Part shown: positions 8,919 through 17,977 of the stretch, piece by piece
How positions within the stretch are numbered: position 1 is the stretch's first letter
How the letters are laid out: every line of letters begins with the position of its first letter
NCBI RefSeq assembly: GCF_001558155.1
Contig: NZ_LOAS01000002.1
Span: forward strand, 186,001-250,000
Reading direction: 5' to 3'
Source of the DNA: Aliiruegeria sabulilitoris
GTDB lineage: Bacteria > Pseudomonadota > Alphaproteobacteria > Rhodobacterales > Rhodobacteraceae
DNA length: 64,000 nucleotides
The notes under the pieces: generated by a model
What the model was told of the DNA's origin: nothing
Databases searched by the model: none
Seen by the model: the letters and a program-made list of their open reading frames with translations, nothing else
Translations under genes and position numbers: made by a program

Positions 8919-10889
8919 ATGACAGCGCCCACACGCCTTTCGCAACTGACCAACCTGGTCAAGCCGTCGGACCCGCCGCGCTTTCGCACCATTCGCAGCG
9001 AACCGCGCGTCATCGAGGGCGGTGCGCCAGCCAAGGACCTAGTGGGTCAGCGTCTGATCCATCGTGGCGCGGTCAAGCCGGGCGACCTGGTCAAGGCGCT
9101 GGCGATGCAGGCCCGGCAGGATGCGCGCCTGGGCGACATTCTGCTGTCCAACGGCATGGTCACGCAATCGGCGCTCTTGGCGGTCCTGTCCGAGCAATGG
9201 CAGGCGGATGTGGCCGACCTGGATACCTTGCCCCCCGAAACCGACCTGATCGACGCCTACGGGGCAACGCGCTGCCTGAGCAACGGTCTGGTGCCATGGC
9301 GCCGCGACGGGCAGAGCGTCATCGTCGCCACCACGCGGCCGGAGCGCTTTGCCATCTTCCGGGACGAACTCGAGGCGCTTTTTGGAAAGGTCCGGATGGC
9401 GCTGACAACGGATCCGGAGCTGCACCGCGCCATTACGCTTGTTCGCAACCCGCTGTTGGCCGAACGTGCCGAGCAACGCGTGGATCTGAACCTGTCCTGT
9501 CGCGCGTGGAACGGGCGCAGGACGGCCCGGATCGTCACGCTGCTGCTGGTGCTGATGGCGGTTGCCGGGGCGTTCCGGCCCGTTGTCACCTTTTCCCTGC
9601 TCGCCGCATGGGCGATCGGCACCCTGGCTGTCACGCTCGCGCTCAAGACGGCGGCGCTCTTTTTCGCCGTTCGGCAGCGCGCCGGCAATCGCCCGGACAT
9701 CTTTCATACGATCCGCCGCAAGGGGCCGACCATCGCCCGGCTGCCGACCGTTTCGGTCATGGTGCCACTCTTCATGGAGGAGAATATCGCGGAAAAGCTG
9801 GTGAAACGGCTGGAACGGCTGGCCTATCCAAAGGAGCTGATGGATATCCTGCTGGTCGTGGAACAGACGGATACGCAAACACAGGCGGTTCTCGAATGCA
9901 CGGAACTGCCGCACTGGATGCGGGTGGTCGTTGTCCCGGCCGGCGGCGTGCAGACCAAGCCGCGCGCGCTGAACTACGCGCTGGATTTCTGCAAGGGCCA
10001 GATCATCGGCGTCTGGGATGCCGAGGATGCCCCCGATGCCGACCAGTTGCACAAGGTCGTGCGGCACTTCCACGATCGCGGACCGGAGGTGGCTTGCCTG
10101 CAAGGGCGACTGGATTACTACAACGCCCGCACCAACTGGCTCAGCCGTTGCTTCACCATCGAATATGCGAGTTGGTTCGGCGTCGTTCTTCCGGGCCTGC
10201 AAAAGATGAAACTGGCCCTGCCGCTCGGTGGCACCACGCTATATTTCCGTCGTGCCGCGCTCGAAAATCTGGGCGGATGGGACGCGCATAACGTGACCGA
10301 AGATGCCGATCTCGGCATGCGGCTGGTCCGAATGGGCTACCGGACGGAAATGGTGGACACCACCACCCGTGAGGAAGCGAATTGCCGGGTCCTGCCGTGG
10401 ATCAAGCAACGCTCGCGCTGGCTCAAGGGCTATGCCATGACCTGGGCCGTGCATATGCGCAACCCCGTGCAGCTTTGGCGCGAACTGGGCGCCTGGCAAT
10501 TCGCCGGGTTCCAGGTGCTGTTTCTCGGAACGCTGTCGCAGTTCCTGCTGGCGCCGGTTCTGTGGTCCTTCTGGCTACTGGCTTTCGATCTGCCCCACCC
10601 GCTGCAGGGCCTCATCCCTCCCGGCCTGTACCTGTCGATGATCGCGCTGTTCGTGTTTTCCGAAGCGATCACCATCACTCTCGGGCTTTTTGCTGTGAAC
10701 CAACGCGGGCGGCGGTTTCTCATGGTTTGGGTGCCAACCCTGCATGCCTATTTCCCGCTCGCAGCCATCGCCTCCTACAAGGCGTTTTTCGAGATCCTGA
10801 CCAATCCGTTCTACTGGGACAAGACCCGGCACGGCCTGCATGACGAGGCCACCGAGCCCGATCCGGTCACGCCCGATCCGATGATCTGA
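8919..10889 (+). CDS. Processive family-2 glycosyltransferase with N-terminal MshEN-like domain
   Basis: A 656-residue protein. Residues about 40-165 resemble the GspE N-terminal/MshEN module (LVGQRLIHRGAVKPGDLVKAL, then RLGDILLSNGMVTQSALL). Two membrane segments follow (about 207-245), then a GT2 catalytic domain with DAED at 367-370, TEDAD at 460-464 and QRSRW at 497-501, the D, DxD, TED and QxxRW motifs of processive synthases such as cellulose synthase. Several C-terminal membrane spans complete it. It is therefore an inner-membrane polysaccharide synthase-like enzyme. MshEN modules can bind cyclic di-GMP and NfrB-type transferases carry one, so second-messenger control is plausible but not shown. 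The sugar is unknown. Confidence 0.85.
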   Translation: MTAPTRLSQLTNLVKPSDPPRFRTIRSEPRVIEGGAPAKDLVGQRLIHRGAVKPGDLVKALAMQARQDARLGDILLSNGMVTQSALLAVLSEQWQADVADLDTLPPETDLIDAYGATRCLSNGLVPWRRDGQSVIVATTRPERFAIFRDELEALFGKVRMALTTDPELHRAITLVRNPLLAERAEQRVDLNLSCRAWNGRRTARIVTLLLVLMAVAGAFRPVVTFSLLAAWAIGTLAVTLALKTAALFFAVRQRAGNRPDIFHTIRRKGPTIARLPTVSVMVPLFMEENIAEKLVKRLERLAYPKELMDILLVVEQTDTQTQAVLECTELPHWMRVVVVPAGGVQTKPRALNYALDFCKGQIIGVWDAEDAPDADQLHKVVRHFHDRGPEVACLQGRLDYYNARTNWLSRCFTIEYASWFGVVLPGLQKMKLALPLGGTTLYFRRAALENLGGWDAHNVTEDADLGMRLVRMGYRTEMVDTTTREEANCRVLPWIKQRSRWLKGYAMTWAVHMRNPVQLWRELGAWQFAGFQVLFLGTLSQFLLAPVLWSFWLLAFDLPHPLQGLIPPGLYLSMIALFVFSEAITITLGLFAVNQRGRRFLMVWVPTLHAYFPLAAIASYKAFFEILTNPFYWDKTRHGLHDEATEPDPVTPDPMI

Positions 10890-10909
10890 TCGCGCTCGCC
10901 CTCCAGCCG

Positions 10910-11560
10910 TCAAAGCGCCTTGGACGCCTCGCTGTCCTGCGTCAGCCGTTCGATGAAAGCGTTGGAGATATGGGCCTTCAGCGCGTCATAGGCGGCCTGT
11001 TCTTCCCGCGCCTTGATCGCGGAAACGATCGCTTCGTGCTCCGCCATCGCCGTCTCGCCCCGCCCCTCGGCGGCCAGCGAGGTTGTCGCCATCAGCGCCA
11101 TCGAACGGTAGACGAGGTCGAGCTGCTGGACGAGGTAGCGGTTATGAGAGGCCAGGTGGATCTGTCGGTGGAAACGGCGATTGGCGCGGGCCAGTGCGGA
11201 CGGGTCGTTGATCAGCTTGCGGTCCGCCACGATCATCTGCTCCATCACGCGCACCTCCTCGACCGCTGCGTGACGGGCGGCCAGACGGGCGGCGAGCCCC
11301 TCCAGCTCGGACCGCACGACGTAAAGCTCGGCCAGCTGGTTGTGATCGAGCGAGGCAACGATCAGGCTGCGCCCATCGCGTGCCAAGAGTGATTGCGTCT
11401 CCAGCCGCTGCAACGCCTCCCGGATCGGCGTGCGGGAGACGCCGAACCGCTCGGCCAACTCGGATTCGACCAGCCGGTCGCCGGGCTTGTAGATACCGAC
11501 GTCAATCGCCTCCAGAATCAGGTCATAGGCATCCTTCTGAGCCGGTTTTTCGTTCGACAT
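10910..11560 (-). CDS. GntR family transcriptional regulator (FCD type)
   Basis: A 216-residue regulator with an N-terminal winged helix (PGDRLVESELAERFGVSRTPIREALQRLETQSLL) and a C-terminal FCD effector domain containing LYVVRSELEGLAARLAA and the histidine-rich FHRQIHLASHN, where a metal or carboxylate ligand usually binds. Members control carboxylic-acid or amino-acid catabolism as dimers. The ATG at 11560 is chosen because AGAGGA sits six bases upstream. The gene diverges from the HAD nucleotidase across 133 bases. The target genes are unknown. Confidence 0.88.
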   Translation of the reverse strand: MSNEKPAQKDAYDLILEAIDVGIYKPGDRLVESELAERFGVSRTPIREALQRLETQSLLARDGRSLIVASLDHNQLAELYVVRSELEGLAARLAARHAAVEEVRVMEQMIVADRKLINDPSALARANRRFHRQIHLASHNRYLVQQLDLVYRSMALMATTSLAAEGRGETAMAEHEAIVSAIKAREEQAAYDALKAHISNAFIERLTQDSEASKAL

Positions 11561-11693
11561 CCCGTTTCCTCTGCTTCGAGGCGCATAAGCTACAGCAATC
11601 GCATGTTTATTCAAGAAGTCGAAGCCATGCGCCGCGATACTGTGGCAACAGCTTCGCTTGCGCCTGCCTTCGCTCGTACATAGGTTTCGCTCC

Positions 11694-12344
11694 ATGGTGA
11701 CCGATCGCTTCTCTCACGTGACGACTTGGGTCTTCGACCTGGACAACACGCTCTATCCGCCGCAGGCGCGGCTGTTCGATCAGATCGAGGTTCGCATGAC
11801 CGACTGGGTGATGCGCACGCTTTCGGTTGACCGGAACGAGGCCGACCGGCTGCGCAAGTATTATTGGGCCCAATACGGCACCACGCTGGCCGGGCTCATG
11901 CGCGAACATGGGGTCGACCCGGGGCCCTACCTGCACGAAGTCCACGAGATCGACCTGAGCCACCTGGTACAGGACCCGGCCCTTGCCAGCGGCATCCGCG
12001 CCCTGCCCGGCCGGCGCATCGTCTATACCAACGGCTCGCGCCCCTATGCCGAACGGGTTGTCGCCGCGCGCGGCCTGGAGGGGCTGTTCGACGCGATTTA
12101 TGGCGTGGAACATGCCGGATTTCATCCGAAACCGGAGCGCGTTGCATTCGAGGCGGTCTTTGCCACCGACGGGCTGAACCCGGCTTTTGCCGCCATGTTC
12201 GAGGACGACCCGCGCAACCTCGCCGCGCCGTTCGAGATGGGAATGCGGACGATCCATGTTGCGCCGGACCCGGCGCCCGCGCCCCATATCGATCACCACA
12301 CGGACAATCTCGCGGATTTCCTCGGACAGTTTTCCCGCGCCTGA
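11694..12344 (+). CDS. HAD-superfamily pyrimidine 5'-nucleotidase
   Basis: A 216-residue HAD hydrolase. HAD motif I is VFDLDNTLYPP with the nucleophilic Asp, motif II is VYTNGS, the lysine lies in HPKPERVAFEA, and motif IV is MFEDDPRNLAAP. The DLDNTLYPP form and cap placement match the SDT1-like pyrimidine 5'-nucleotidases annotated across Rhodobacteraceae, which dephosphorylate UMP/CMP. The start at 11694 gives MVTDRFSHVTTWVFDLDNT, as in homologues I recall; an upstream in-frame ATG exists at 11658. Confidence 0.85.
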   Translation: MVTDRFSHVTTWVFDLDNTLYPPQARLFDQIEVRMTDWVMRTLSVDRNEADRLRKYYWAQYGTTLAGLMREHGVDPGPYLHEVHEIDLSHLVQDPALASGIRALPGRRIVYTNGSRPYAERVVAARGLEGLFDAIYGVEHAGFHPKPERVAFEAVFATDGLNPAFAAMFEDDPRNLAAPFEMGMRTIHVAPDPAPAPHIDHHTDNLADFLGQFSRA

Positions 12345-12356
12345 ACGGCTTCAGCC

Positions 12357-12638
12357 TCAAACCCGCTTGATGATCCGGATCAACAGCAACACAGCGGCCG
12401 CTCCTAGAGAGGCTGCAACGACAGAGCCGAAAAAGCCGCTCCCGAAGCTCAGACCGATCATCGGCAGCGCCCAATTGGCAAGGATCGCGCCTCCGATCCC
12501 CAGAACGGTATTGGCAAGGAAGCCGAAACCACCCCCCGCCACCAGTTTGCCAGCCAGCCACCCCGCGATGGCCCCGATCACGATCGCGATCAGCCAGCCC
12601 GAGAAAACCATCGTTTCCGCCTGCGAAACTCCATCCAT
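12357..12638 (-). CDS. GlsB/YeaQ/YmgE family stress-response membrane protein
   Basis: A short hydrophobic protein (about 93 residues) with three membrane segments rich in Gly and Ala: FSGWLIAIVIGAIAGWLAGKLV, LGIGGAILANWALPMIGL, and a C-terminal segment ending IRIIKRV. The GAIAGWLAG start is typical of transglycosylase-associated (GlsB/YeaQ) small membrane proteins. Their molecular role is unclear, though several are stress-induced. Several in-frame starts exist (12647, 12638, 12611); 12638 has GGGAG ten bases upstream. It is convergent with the nucleotidase. Confidence 0.75.
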   Translation of the reverse strand: MDGVSQAETMVFSGWLIAIVIGAIAGWLAGKLVAGGGFGFLANTVLGIGGAILANWALPMIGLSFGSGFFGSVVAASLGAAAVLLLIRIIKRV

Positions 12639-12802
12639 GCCGTTCATGCTCCCAAAAAACCTTGATGCAAGAAACCTAGGCACTGCCGCTTCGCGCACCA
12701 AGCCCAAAGCCCGCTCACACAAGCATATTTCGGTTGCGCCCTCCCTATCGGCCCACGCCCACGCATGCTACGCCACGGCCGAAGTTTCCAGGATCCGGTT
12801 TC

Positions 12803-13468
12803 ATGAAGCATATTTTCATCGTCACTTTCGGCCGTACCGGCTCCACCGCCTTGCTCAAGACGCTCAACGCCATCGAGGGTGCCTGTATCCGGGGGCAGAA
12901 CGGCGCGCTTCTTTGCAGCCTCGCTGAGGCGGCCGAGACCCTCGCGGACCGGCACCGGGAACGCTCGGGAAACCGCGCGCGGCTGACAGGAAACCCGTGG
13001 TACGGCATCGATGAGGCCAACCCGGACGATTTTGCCCGCTCGCTCGCCCAAAGTTTTGCGCGCAACGTGCTAAACCCGCCCGAAGGGACCCGGATCACCG
13101 GGTTCAAGGAAATCAACTATACCGACGAGACGCTGACGGACCGGAATTTCGACGCTGTTCTGGGCTTCATGCTCCGCTATTTCGAAGATCCGCATATCAT
13201 CTTTCTCACGCGCGACCCGGTGGAGGCCTCTCAATCCGGTTGGTGGCAGGACCGGGACCAGGACGTGGTGACAGATGTTCTGGAAATGACGATCGAGCGT
13301 TTCCACAAGGCGCATGCAGCCAATCCGGAACGCAGCTTTCTCATCGACCACGCCGATTTCGACCGAAACCCTGCCGGCCTGCTCCCCCTTCTGGACTGGC
13401 TCGGCGAAACGCTGCCCATGGACCTGTTGGCCAACAGTCTCGAGGAGCGGCTTTTACACCTGAACTGA
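12803..13468 (+). CDS. Sulfotransferase family protein
   Basis: A 221-residue protein with a PAPS-dependent sulfotransferase signature. The 5'-phosphosulfate loop GRTGSTAL is at residues 10-17 and the 3'-phosphate region IIFLTRDPVEASQSGW lies in the middle. Such enzymes transfer sulfate from PAPS to a hydroxyl or amine of a glycan, lipid or small molecule; the acceptor is unknown. The start at 12803 gives MKHIFIVTFGRTGS and has AGGA nine bases upstream. Confidence 0.75.
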   Translation: MKHIFIVTFGRTGSTALLKTLNAIEGACIRGQNGALLCSLAEAAETLADRHRERSGNRARLTGNPWYGIDEANPDDFARSLAQSFARNVLNPPEGTRITGFKEINYTDETLTDRNFDAVLGFMLRYFEDPHIIFLTRDPVEASQSGWWQDRDQDVVTDVLEMTIERFHKAHAANPERSFLIDHADFDRNPAGLLPLLDWLGETLPMDLLANSLEERLLHLN

Positions 13469-13661
13469 GGGGCCGACCGTCGCCCATTGGCTCTCCCGCT
13501 CTGCTGTGTCACGGCCTGGCCTCTCATTGCGGTCGCGTCTCAGGGAACCGCCCGGCATTTTCTTGCCGCGAAGGCCCCGGTCCCGCTTCCGCTGATGCCA
13601 GCCCCTCTTGACCTTCCCGTAAACAAAGGCTCTTTGACGGGGATCGACAAGGAGTCCCGCG

Positions 13662-14789
13662 ATGTATCAGCCAGCGATCACCGGAACGGGGGTCTTCACG
13701 CCCTCTGAGATCATCACCAATGATGAGTTGGTCGCGGCCTTCAACGCCTATGCCGACCGCATGAACGCGGAAAATGCCGACGCCATCGCCGCGGGCGAGA
13801 TGGAGGCGATACAGCATTCCTCCACCGAGTTCATCATCGCCGCCTCCGGTATCGAAAACCGTTACGTGCTGAACAAATCCGGCGTGCTCGACCCTGAGGT
13901 CATGGCGCCGATCCTTCGGGAGCGCTCGGACGAGGAGCCGGGCGTCATGGCCGAAATGGCCGTGGATGCCTGCACCAAGGCGCTCGAACAGGCGGGCGTT
14001 GACGCCGCCGAGGTCGATGCCGTGCTCTGCGCGGCCTCCAACCACGAGCGCGCCTACCCGGCCATCGCGGTCGAGATCCAGAAACTGCTCGGCTGCGGCG
14101 GTTTCGGCTTCGACATGAATGTCGCCTGTTCCTCCGCCACTTTCGGAATACAGGCCGCGGCCGACATGATCCGCGCCGGCTCCATCCGCAAGGCGCTGGT
14201 GGTCAACCCCGAAATCTGCTCGGCCCATCTCGAATGGCGCGACCGGGACTGCCATTTCATCTTCGGTGACGTCTGCACCGCCGTGCTGCTGGAGCGCGAG
14301 GAAGACGCCAAGGGGCCGCATTTCACCATCCGCTCGACGCGGCTGGCCACCGAGTTTTCCAACAATATCCGCAACAATAACGGCTTCCTGCGCCGTACCC
14401 GCAATGGCCACATGCAAGACCGCCGCGACATGCTCTTCATGCAGGAGGGCCGCAAGGTTTTCAAACAGGTGCTACCGATGGTCAGCGCCCATATCGCCGC
14501 GCACATGGCCGACGAGGGGATCGCCAAGGAAGACCTGAAGCGGATCTGGCTGCACCAGGCCAACAAGACGATGAACGATTTCATCGGCAAGAAGGTCATG
14601 GGACGCGTACCTACGCCCGAGGAACAGCCCAATATCCTGCAGGACTATGCCAACACGTCCTCAGCCGGTTCCATCATCGCCTTTTCCAAGTTCTCCGAGG
14701 ACATGGAGACGGGCGATATCGGCCTGATCTGCTCCTTCGGCGCCGGCTATTCCGTGGGCTCCGTCATCGTGGAAAGGAAATTCGTATGA
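13662..14789 (+). CDS. Beta-ketoacyl-ACP synthase III (FabH-like, PA3286 type)
   Basis: A 375-residue thiolase-fold condensing enzyme. The nucleophile is Cys156 in VACSSATFG, the His is in WLHQANKTM and the Asn in [10 protein letters not shown], completing the Cys-His-Asn triad of KAS III. It is longer than housekeeping FabH, with an extra N-terminal stretch ([28 protein letters not shown]). This recalls Pseudomonas aeruginosa PA3286, which condenses octanoyl-CoA with malonyl-ACP and so feeds beta-oxidation intermediates into fatty acid synthesis; the same role here is inference. Its stop overlaps the start of a tiny lipoprotein gene. Confidence 0.85.
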   Translation: MYQPAITGTGVFTPSEIITNDELVAAFNAYADRMNAENADAIAAGEMEAIQHSSTEFIIAASGIENRYVLNKSGVLDPEVMAPILRERSDEEPGVMAEMAVDACTKALEQAGVDAAEVDAVLCAASNHERAYPAIAVEIQKLLGCGGFGFDMNVACSSATFGIQAAADMIRAGSIRKALVVNPEICSAHLEWRDRDCHFIFGDVCTAVLLEREEDAKGPHFTIRSTRLATEFSNNIRNNNGFLRRTRNGHMQDRRDMLFMQEGRKVFKQVLPMVSAHIAAHMADEGIAKEDLKRIWLHQANKTMNDFIGKKVMGRVPTPEEQPNILQDYANTSSAGSIIAFSKFSEDMETGDIGLICSFGAGYSVGSVIVERKFV

Positions 14790-14866
14790 TCCGCATCGCC
14801 ATGCTGACCGCCCTGCTTGTCCTTCTGGCAAGTTGCGGCGGCGTCCCCCTCGTCCCCATCATCTGA
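14786..14866 (+). CDS. Tiny lipoprotein (26 aa), coupled to the FabH-like gene
   Basis: The frame [21 protein letters not shown]... begins at 14786 in an ATGA overlap with the preceding stop codon. AGGA lies about seven bases upstream. It encodes a hydrophobic signal of about 16 residues and a lipobox (LASC) with a lipidatable Cys at residue 17, leaving a mature peptide of about 10 residues. It resembles entericidin-like or other very small lipoproteins. A hairpin terminator follows two bases later, consistent with a genuine gene end. Function unknown. Confidence 0.6.
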   Translation: MIRIAMLTALLVLLASCGGVPLVPII

Positions 14867-14867
14867 A

Positions 14868-14887
14868 AGGGGCCCCTTGGGGCCCCT
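14868..14887 (+). terminator. GC hairpin, probable terminator
   Basis: A perfect 9-bp stem (AGGGGCCCC / GGGGCCCCT) with a 2-nt loop lies immediately after the small lipoprotein stop. A loosely T-rich stretch follows (ATCTTTCC, then TTTTT near 14905), so terminator activity is likely but not textbook. Confidence 0.6.
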
Positions 14888-14904
14888 GTCATCTTTCCGA
14901 GTCT

Positions 14905-14938
14905 TTTTAGGGGGGGGGCCGGGAGGCAGACAGCCCAC
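14905..14938. repeat. GC-rich arm of the dispersed intergenic repeat
   Basis: A G tract followed by GGGAGGCAGACAGCCCAC reads, on the other strand, GGGCTGTCTGCC followed by CCCGG and a C tract. This matches the arm at 16397-16435 on the other side of lpdA, in inverted orientation, so lpdA is bracketed by inverted copies of the arm. No 21-nt core is visible on this side. Confidence 0.5.
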
Positions 14939-14954
14939 TAGCTCCTGAGACCAA

Positions 14955-16349
14955 TCACGCGTGGATCGGGCCATCGCCGCACGCCATCGCCGCCTCCCGC
15001 ACCGCTTCCGAAGTGGTCGGGTGGGCGTGGCAGGTACGGGCGAGATCCTCGGCCGAGGCGCCGAACTCCATCGCAACACAGATCTCGTGGATCATCTCGC
15101 CAGCGACCGGGCCGATGATATGGGCGCCGAGGATACGGTCGGTTTCCTTGTCGGCCAGGATCTTCACGAAGCCGTCGGACTGCATCATCGCCTTGGCGCG
15201 GCCATTGCCCATGAAGTTGAACTTGCCCGCCTTGTAGGCCCGTCCGGCTTCCTTCAACTGCTCCTCCGTCGCACCGACCGAGGCTACCTCGGGCGTGGTA
15301 TAGATCACGCCGGGAATGAGGTTGTAGTCGATATGCGGCTTCTGCCCGGCGATCATCTCGGCCACGGCACCGCCCTCGTCCTCGGCCTTGTGCGCCAGCA
15401 TCGGGCCGTCGATCACGTCGCCGATGGCGTAGACGCCCGGAATATTGGTCTGGTAATGCGCATCGACCTCGATCTGGCCGCGCTTGGACATCTTGACGCC
15501 CAACGTGTCGAGCCCCAGCCCTTCGGTGAAGGGCAGACGGCCCGTGGCGACGAGGACCACATCGGCATCGACCGTGTGCTCTGCACCATCCTTGCGCATC
15601 GCATACGTAACCTTGGCCTTGGTCTTGAGTGTCTCGACCTTGGAAACGGCGGCGCCGGTGATGATGTCCAGCCCCTGCTTCTTGAGGATCTTCTGGAAAG
15701 CGCGGGCAACCTCAGCATCGGCGCCCGGGGTGATCGCGTCGAGGAACTCGATCACGGTGACCTCGGAGCCGAGGCGGCTATAGACGGAGCCAAGTTCCAG
15801 CCCGATCACGCCAGCACCGACCACGACCATCTTCTTCGGGACCTTCGGCAGTTCCAGCGCACCGGTGGAGGTGACGACGATCTTCTCGTCGATCTCGACC
15901 TCGGCGCCGGGAATGGAAGCCGCAGAGGAGCCCGACGCGATGATGATATGCTTGGCCTCGTGGATCTCGTCACCGACCTTGACCTTGCCGGCCTCGGGGA
16001 TCGAGCCCCAGCCCTTGAGCCAATCGATCTTGTTCTTCTTGAACAGGAACTCGATGCCCTTCGTATTCGTGTCGATCACGCCCTGCTTGTAGTCGAGCAT
16101 CTTGTCGAACTCGACCTTCGGCTTGCCGGCCTTGATGCCCATTTCCTCGAAATTGTGCTCGGCCTCGTGGACGAGATGCGAGGCGTGTAGCAGCGCCTTG
16201 GACGGGATACAGCCGACGTTGAGGCAGGTGCCCCCCAGCGTCTCGCGCCCTTCGACACATGCGGTTTTGAGGCCCAGTTGGGCGCAGCGGATGGCGCAGA
16301 CATAGCCGCCAGGGCCGGCGCCGATTACGATGACGTCATAGGATGCCAT
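14955..16349 (-). CDS. lpdA: Dihydrolipoyl dehydrogenase (E3)
   Basis: A 464-residue flavoprotein that reoxidises dihydrolipoyl groups of 2-oxoacid dehydrogenase complexes with NAD+. It has an FAD-binding [11 protein letters not shown] near the N-terminus, the redox disulfide in [13 protein letters not shown], the NAD-binding [15 protein letters not shown], and the C-terminal dimerisation domain with the catalytic His in HAHPTTSE. The ATG at 16349 is chosen because AAGGA precedes it. It follows odhA-odhB on the same strand and is the E3 of the 2-oxoglutarate dehydrogenase complex. A repeat element separates it from odhB. Confidence 0.97.
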   Translation of the reverse strand: MASYDVIVIGAGPGGYVCAIRCAQLGLKTACVEGRETLGGTCLNVGCIPSKALLHASHLVHEAEHNFEEMGIKAGKPKVEFDKMLDYKQGVIDTNTKGIEFLFKKNKIDWLKGWGSIPEAGKVKVGDEIHEAKHIIIASGSSAASIPGAEVEIDEKIVVTSTGALELPKVPKKMVVVGAGVIGLELGSVYSRLGSEVTVIEFLDAITPGADAEVARAFQKILKKQGLDIITGAAVSKVETLKTKAKVTYAMRKDGAEHTVDADVVLVATGRLPFTEGLGLDTLGVKMSKRGQIEVDAHYQTNIPGVYAIGDVIDGPMLAHKAEDEGGAVAEMIAGQKPHIDYNLIPGVIYTTPEVASVGATEEQLKEAGRAYKAGKFNFMGNGRAKAMMQSDGFVKILADKETDRILGAHIIGPVAGEMIHEICVAMEFGASAEDLARTCHAHPTTSEAVREAAMACGDGPIHA

Positions 16350-16384
16350 GATGTGTTCCTTTGCGGTTGTCGCGCGCCCGGTGG

Positions 16385-16458
16385 CGGCGTGGGAGGGGGG
16401 CTGTCTGCCCCCCGGTGCCATGCGGCCCCCCCCCCGAGGATGTTTTCGAACAGATGAT
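16385..16458. repeat. Dispersed intergenic repeat (arm plus 21-nt core)
   Basis: A GC-rich arm (GGGAGGGGGGCTGTCTGCC, then C tracts) is joined to a core at 16438-16458 (GGATGTTTTC then GAACAGATGAT), related to the cores at 3008, 3046 and 36722. It occupies the space between odhB and lpdA inside an apparent operon, so it would be transcribed and could fold or attenuate the downstream gene. Confidence 0.6.
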
Positions 16459-16476
16459 AGGGCGATCGCGATGCGA

Positions 16477-17973
16477 TCAGAGATCCATCAACAGGCGGCG
16501 CGGGTCTTCGAGCGCTTCCTTGACTTTTACCAAGAATGTCACGGCACCCTTGCCGTCGACGATGCGGTGATCGTAGCTGAGCGCGAGATACATCATCGGG
16601 CGGGCGACGATTTCTCCGTTGATGACCATCGGGCGCTGCTGGATCTTGTGCATGCCGAGGATGCCCGATTGCGGCGGGTTGAGGATCGGCGAGGACATCA
16701 GCGAGCCGTAGACGCCACCGTTGGAGATGGTGAAGGTGCCGCCCTGCATTTCGGCCATGGAGAGCTTACCGTCGCGGGCGCGGCGGCCTTTCTCGGCAAT
16801 CGCCGCCTCGATCTCGGCAAAGCCCATCTGGTCGGCGTCGCGGATGACGGGGACGACGAGGCCCTGCGGCGTGCCGGCGGCGATGCCCATATGGACGAAG
16901 TTCTTGTAGACGATCTCGTCGCCGTCGATCTCGGCATTGACCTCGGGCACTTCCTTCAGCGCGGCGCAGCAGGCCTTGGTGAAGAAGGACATGAAGCCGA
17001 GGCGGACGCCGTGGCGCTTCTCGAACTCGTCCTTGTATTGCGAGCGCAGGGCCATCGTCTCCGTCATGTCCACCTCGTTATAGGTGGTCAGGATCGCGGC
17101 GTTGTTCTGTGCGTCCTTGAGGCGGCGGGCGATGGTGGCGCGCAGGCGGGTCATCTTGATGCGCTCTTCGCGGGCAGCATCCTCGGCCGGGACCGGGGCG
17201 CGCGGGGCGGCCGGGGCGGCGGGCTTGGCGGCCGGCTTGTTGAGCGCGGCGATGACGTCTTCCTTCATCACGCGACCATCACGGCCGGAGCCCTGGACGG
17301 CAGCCGGGTCCATGCCCTTTTCGGCCATCAACTTGCGGGCGGAAGGCGCGTCCGCGACGTCCTTGGCAGACGCCGGGGCGGCTGCAGCGGGCGCGGCGGC
17401 GGGCGCAGGGACTGCGGCGGCGCCTTCACCGGCGGCGATCACGGCCAGCTTGGCAGTGGCATCGACAGTGGAGCCTTCAGGCGCGGCGATCTCGGTCAGA
17501 ACACCTGCGACCGGGGCCGGAACCTCGACGGAGACCTTGTCGGTTTCCAGCTCGCAGAGCATCTCGTCCTGCGCGACCGTATCGCCCACGGCCTTGAACC
17601 AGGTGGACACGGTGGCTTCCGTGACGCTCTCGCCAAGGGTCGGGACCATCACATCGACCGAGGCGCCGCCAGCAGCCGGGGCCGGAGCGGCCTCGGCGGG
17701 GGCAGCTTTTGCGGCGGGCGCGGGGGCGGCACCTTCGCCGGCCTGCAACGTGGCCAGCAGGGCGTCGACACCGACGGTTTCGCCTTCGCCAGCGACGATC
17801 TCGCCCAGAACACCGGCGGACGGCGCGGGAACCTCGACCGTTACCTTGTCTGTTTCCAGCTCGCACAGCATCTCATCGATGGCGACAGCATCGCCGGGTT
17901 TCTTGAACCAGGTTGCGACGGTGGCTTCGGTGACGCTTTCGCCCAGGGTGGGCACGCGGACTTCAATGGTCAT
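16477..17973 (-). CDS. odhB: 2-oxoglutarate dehydrogenase E2, dihydrolipoyl succinyltransferase
   Basis: A 498-residue E2. It carries two tandem lipoyl domains (about residues 1-78 and 104-182), each with the lipoylated lysine in ETDKV, joined by Ala/Pro linkers. A peripheral subunit-binding domain ([27 protein letters not shown]) and the catalytic succinyltransferase domain ending in [13 protein letters not shown] follow, with the HxxxDG active site. Most E2o proteins have one lipoyl domain; the duplication accounts for the extra length and I recall it as common in Rhodobacteraceae. It transfers succinyl groups to CoA. Four bases separate it from odhA. Confidence 0.96.
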   Translation of the reverse strand: MTIEVRVPTLGESVTEATVATWFKKPGDAVAIDEMLCELETDKVTVEVPAPSAGVLGEIVAGEGETVGVDALLATLQAGEGAAPAPAAKAAPAEAAPAPAAGGASVDVMVPTLGESVTEATVSTWFKAVGDTVAQDEMLCELETDKVSVEVPAPVAGVLTEIAAPEGSTVDATAKLAVIAAGEGAAAVPAPAAAPAAAAPASAKDVADAPSARKLMAEKGMDPAAVQGSGRDGRVMKEDVIAALNKPAAKPAAPAAPRAPVPAEDAAREERIKMTRLRATIARRLKDAQNNAAILTTYNEVDMTETMALRSQYKDEFEKRHGVRLGFMSFFTKACCAALKEVPEVNAEIDGDEIVYKNFVHMGIAAGTPQGLVVPVIRDADQMGFAEIEAAIAEKGRRARDGKLSMAEMQGGTFTISNGGVYGSLMSSPILNPPQSGILGMHKIQQRPMVINGEIVARPMMYLALSYDHRIVDGKGAVTFLVKVKEALEDPRRLLMDL

Positions 17974-17977
17974 TTTT

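Noticed and set aside
14908-14920. Long G tract as evidence of a sequencing or assembly error
   Set aside because: Homopolymer length may well be inaccurate, but the adjoining arm matches the copy near 16400, so the element itself is real; no coding frame depends on it.
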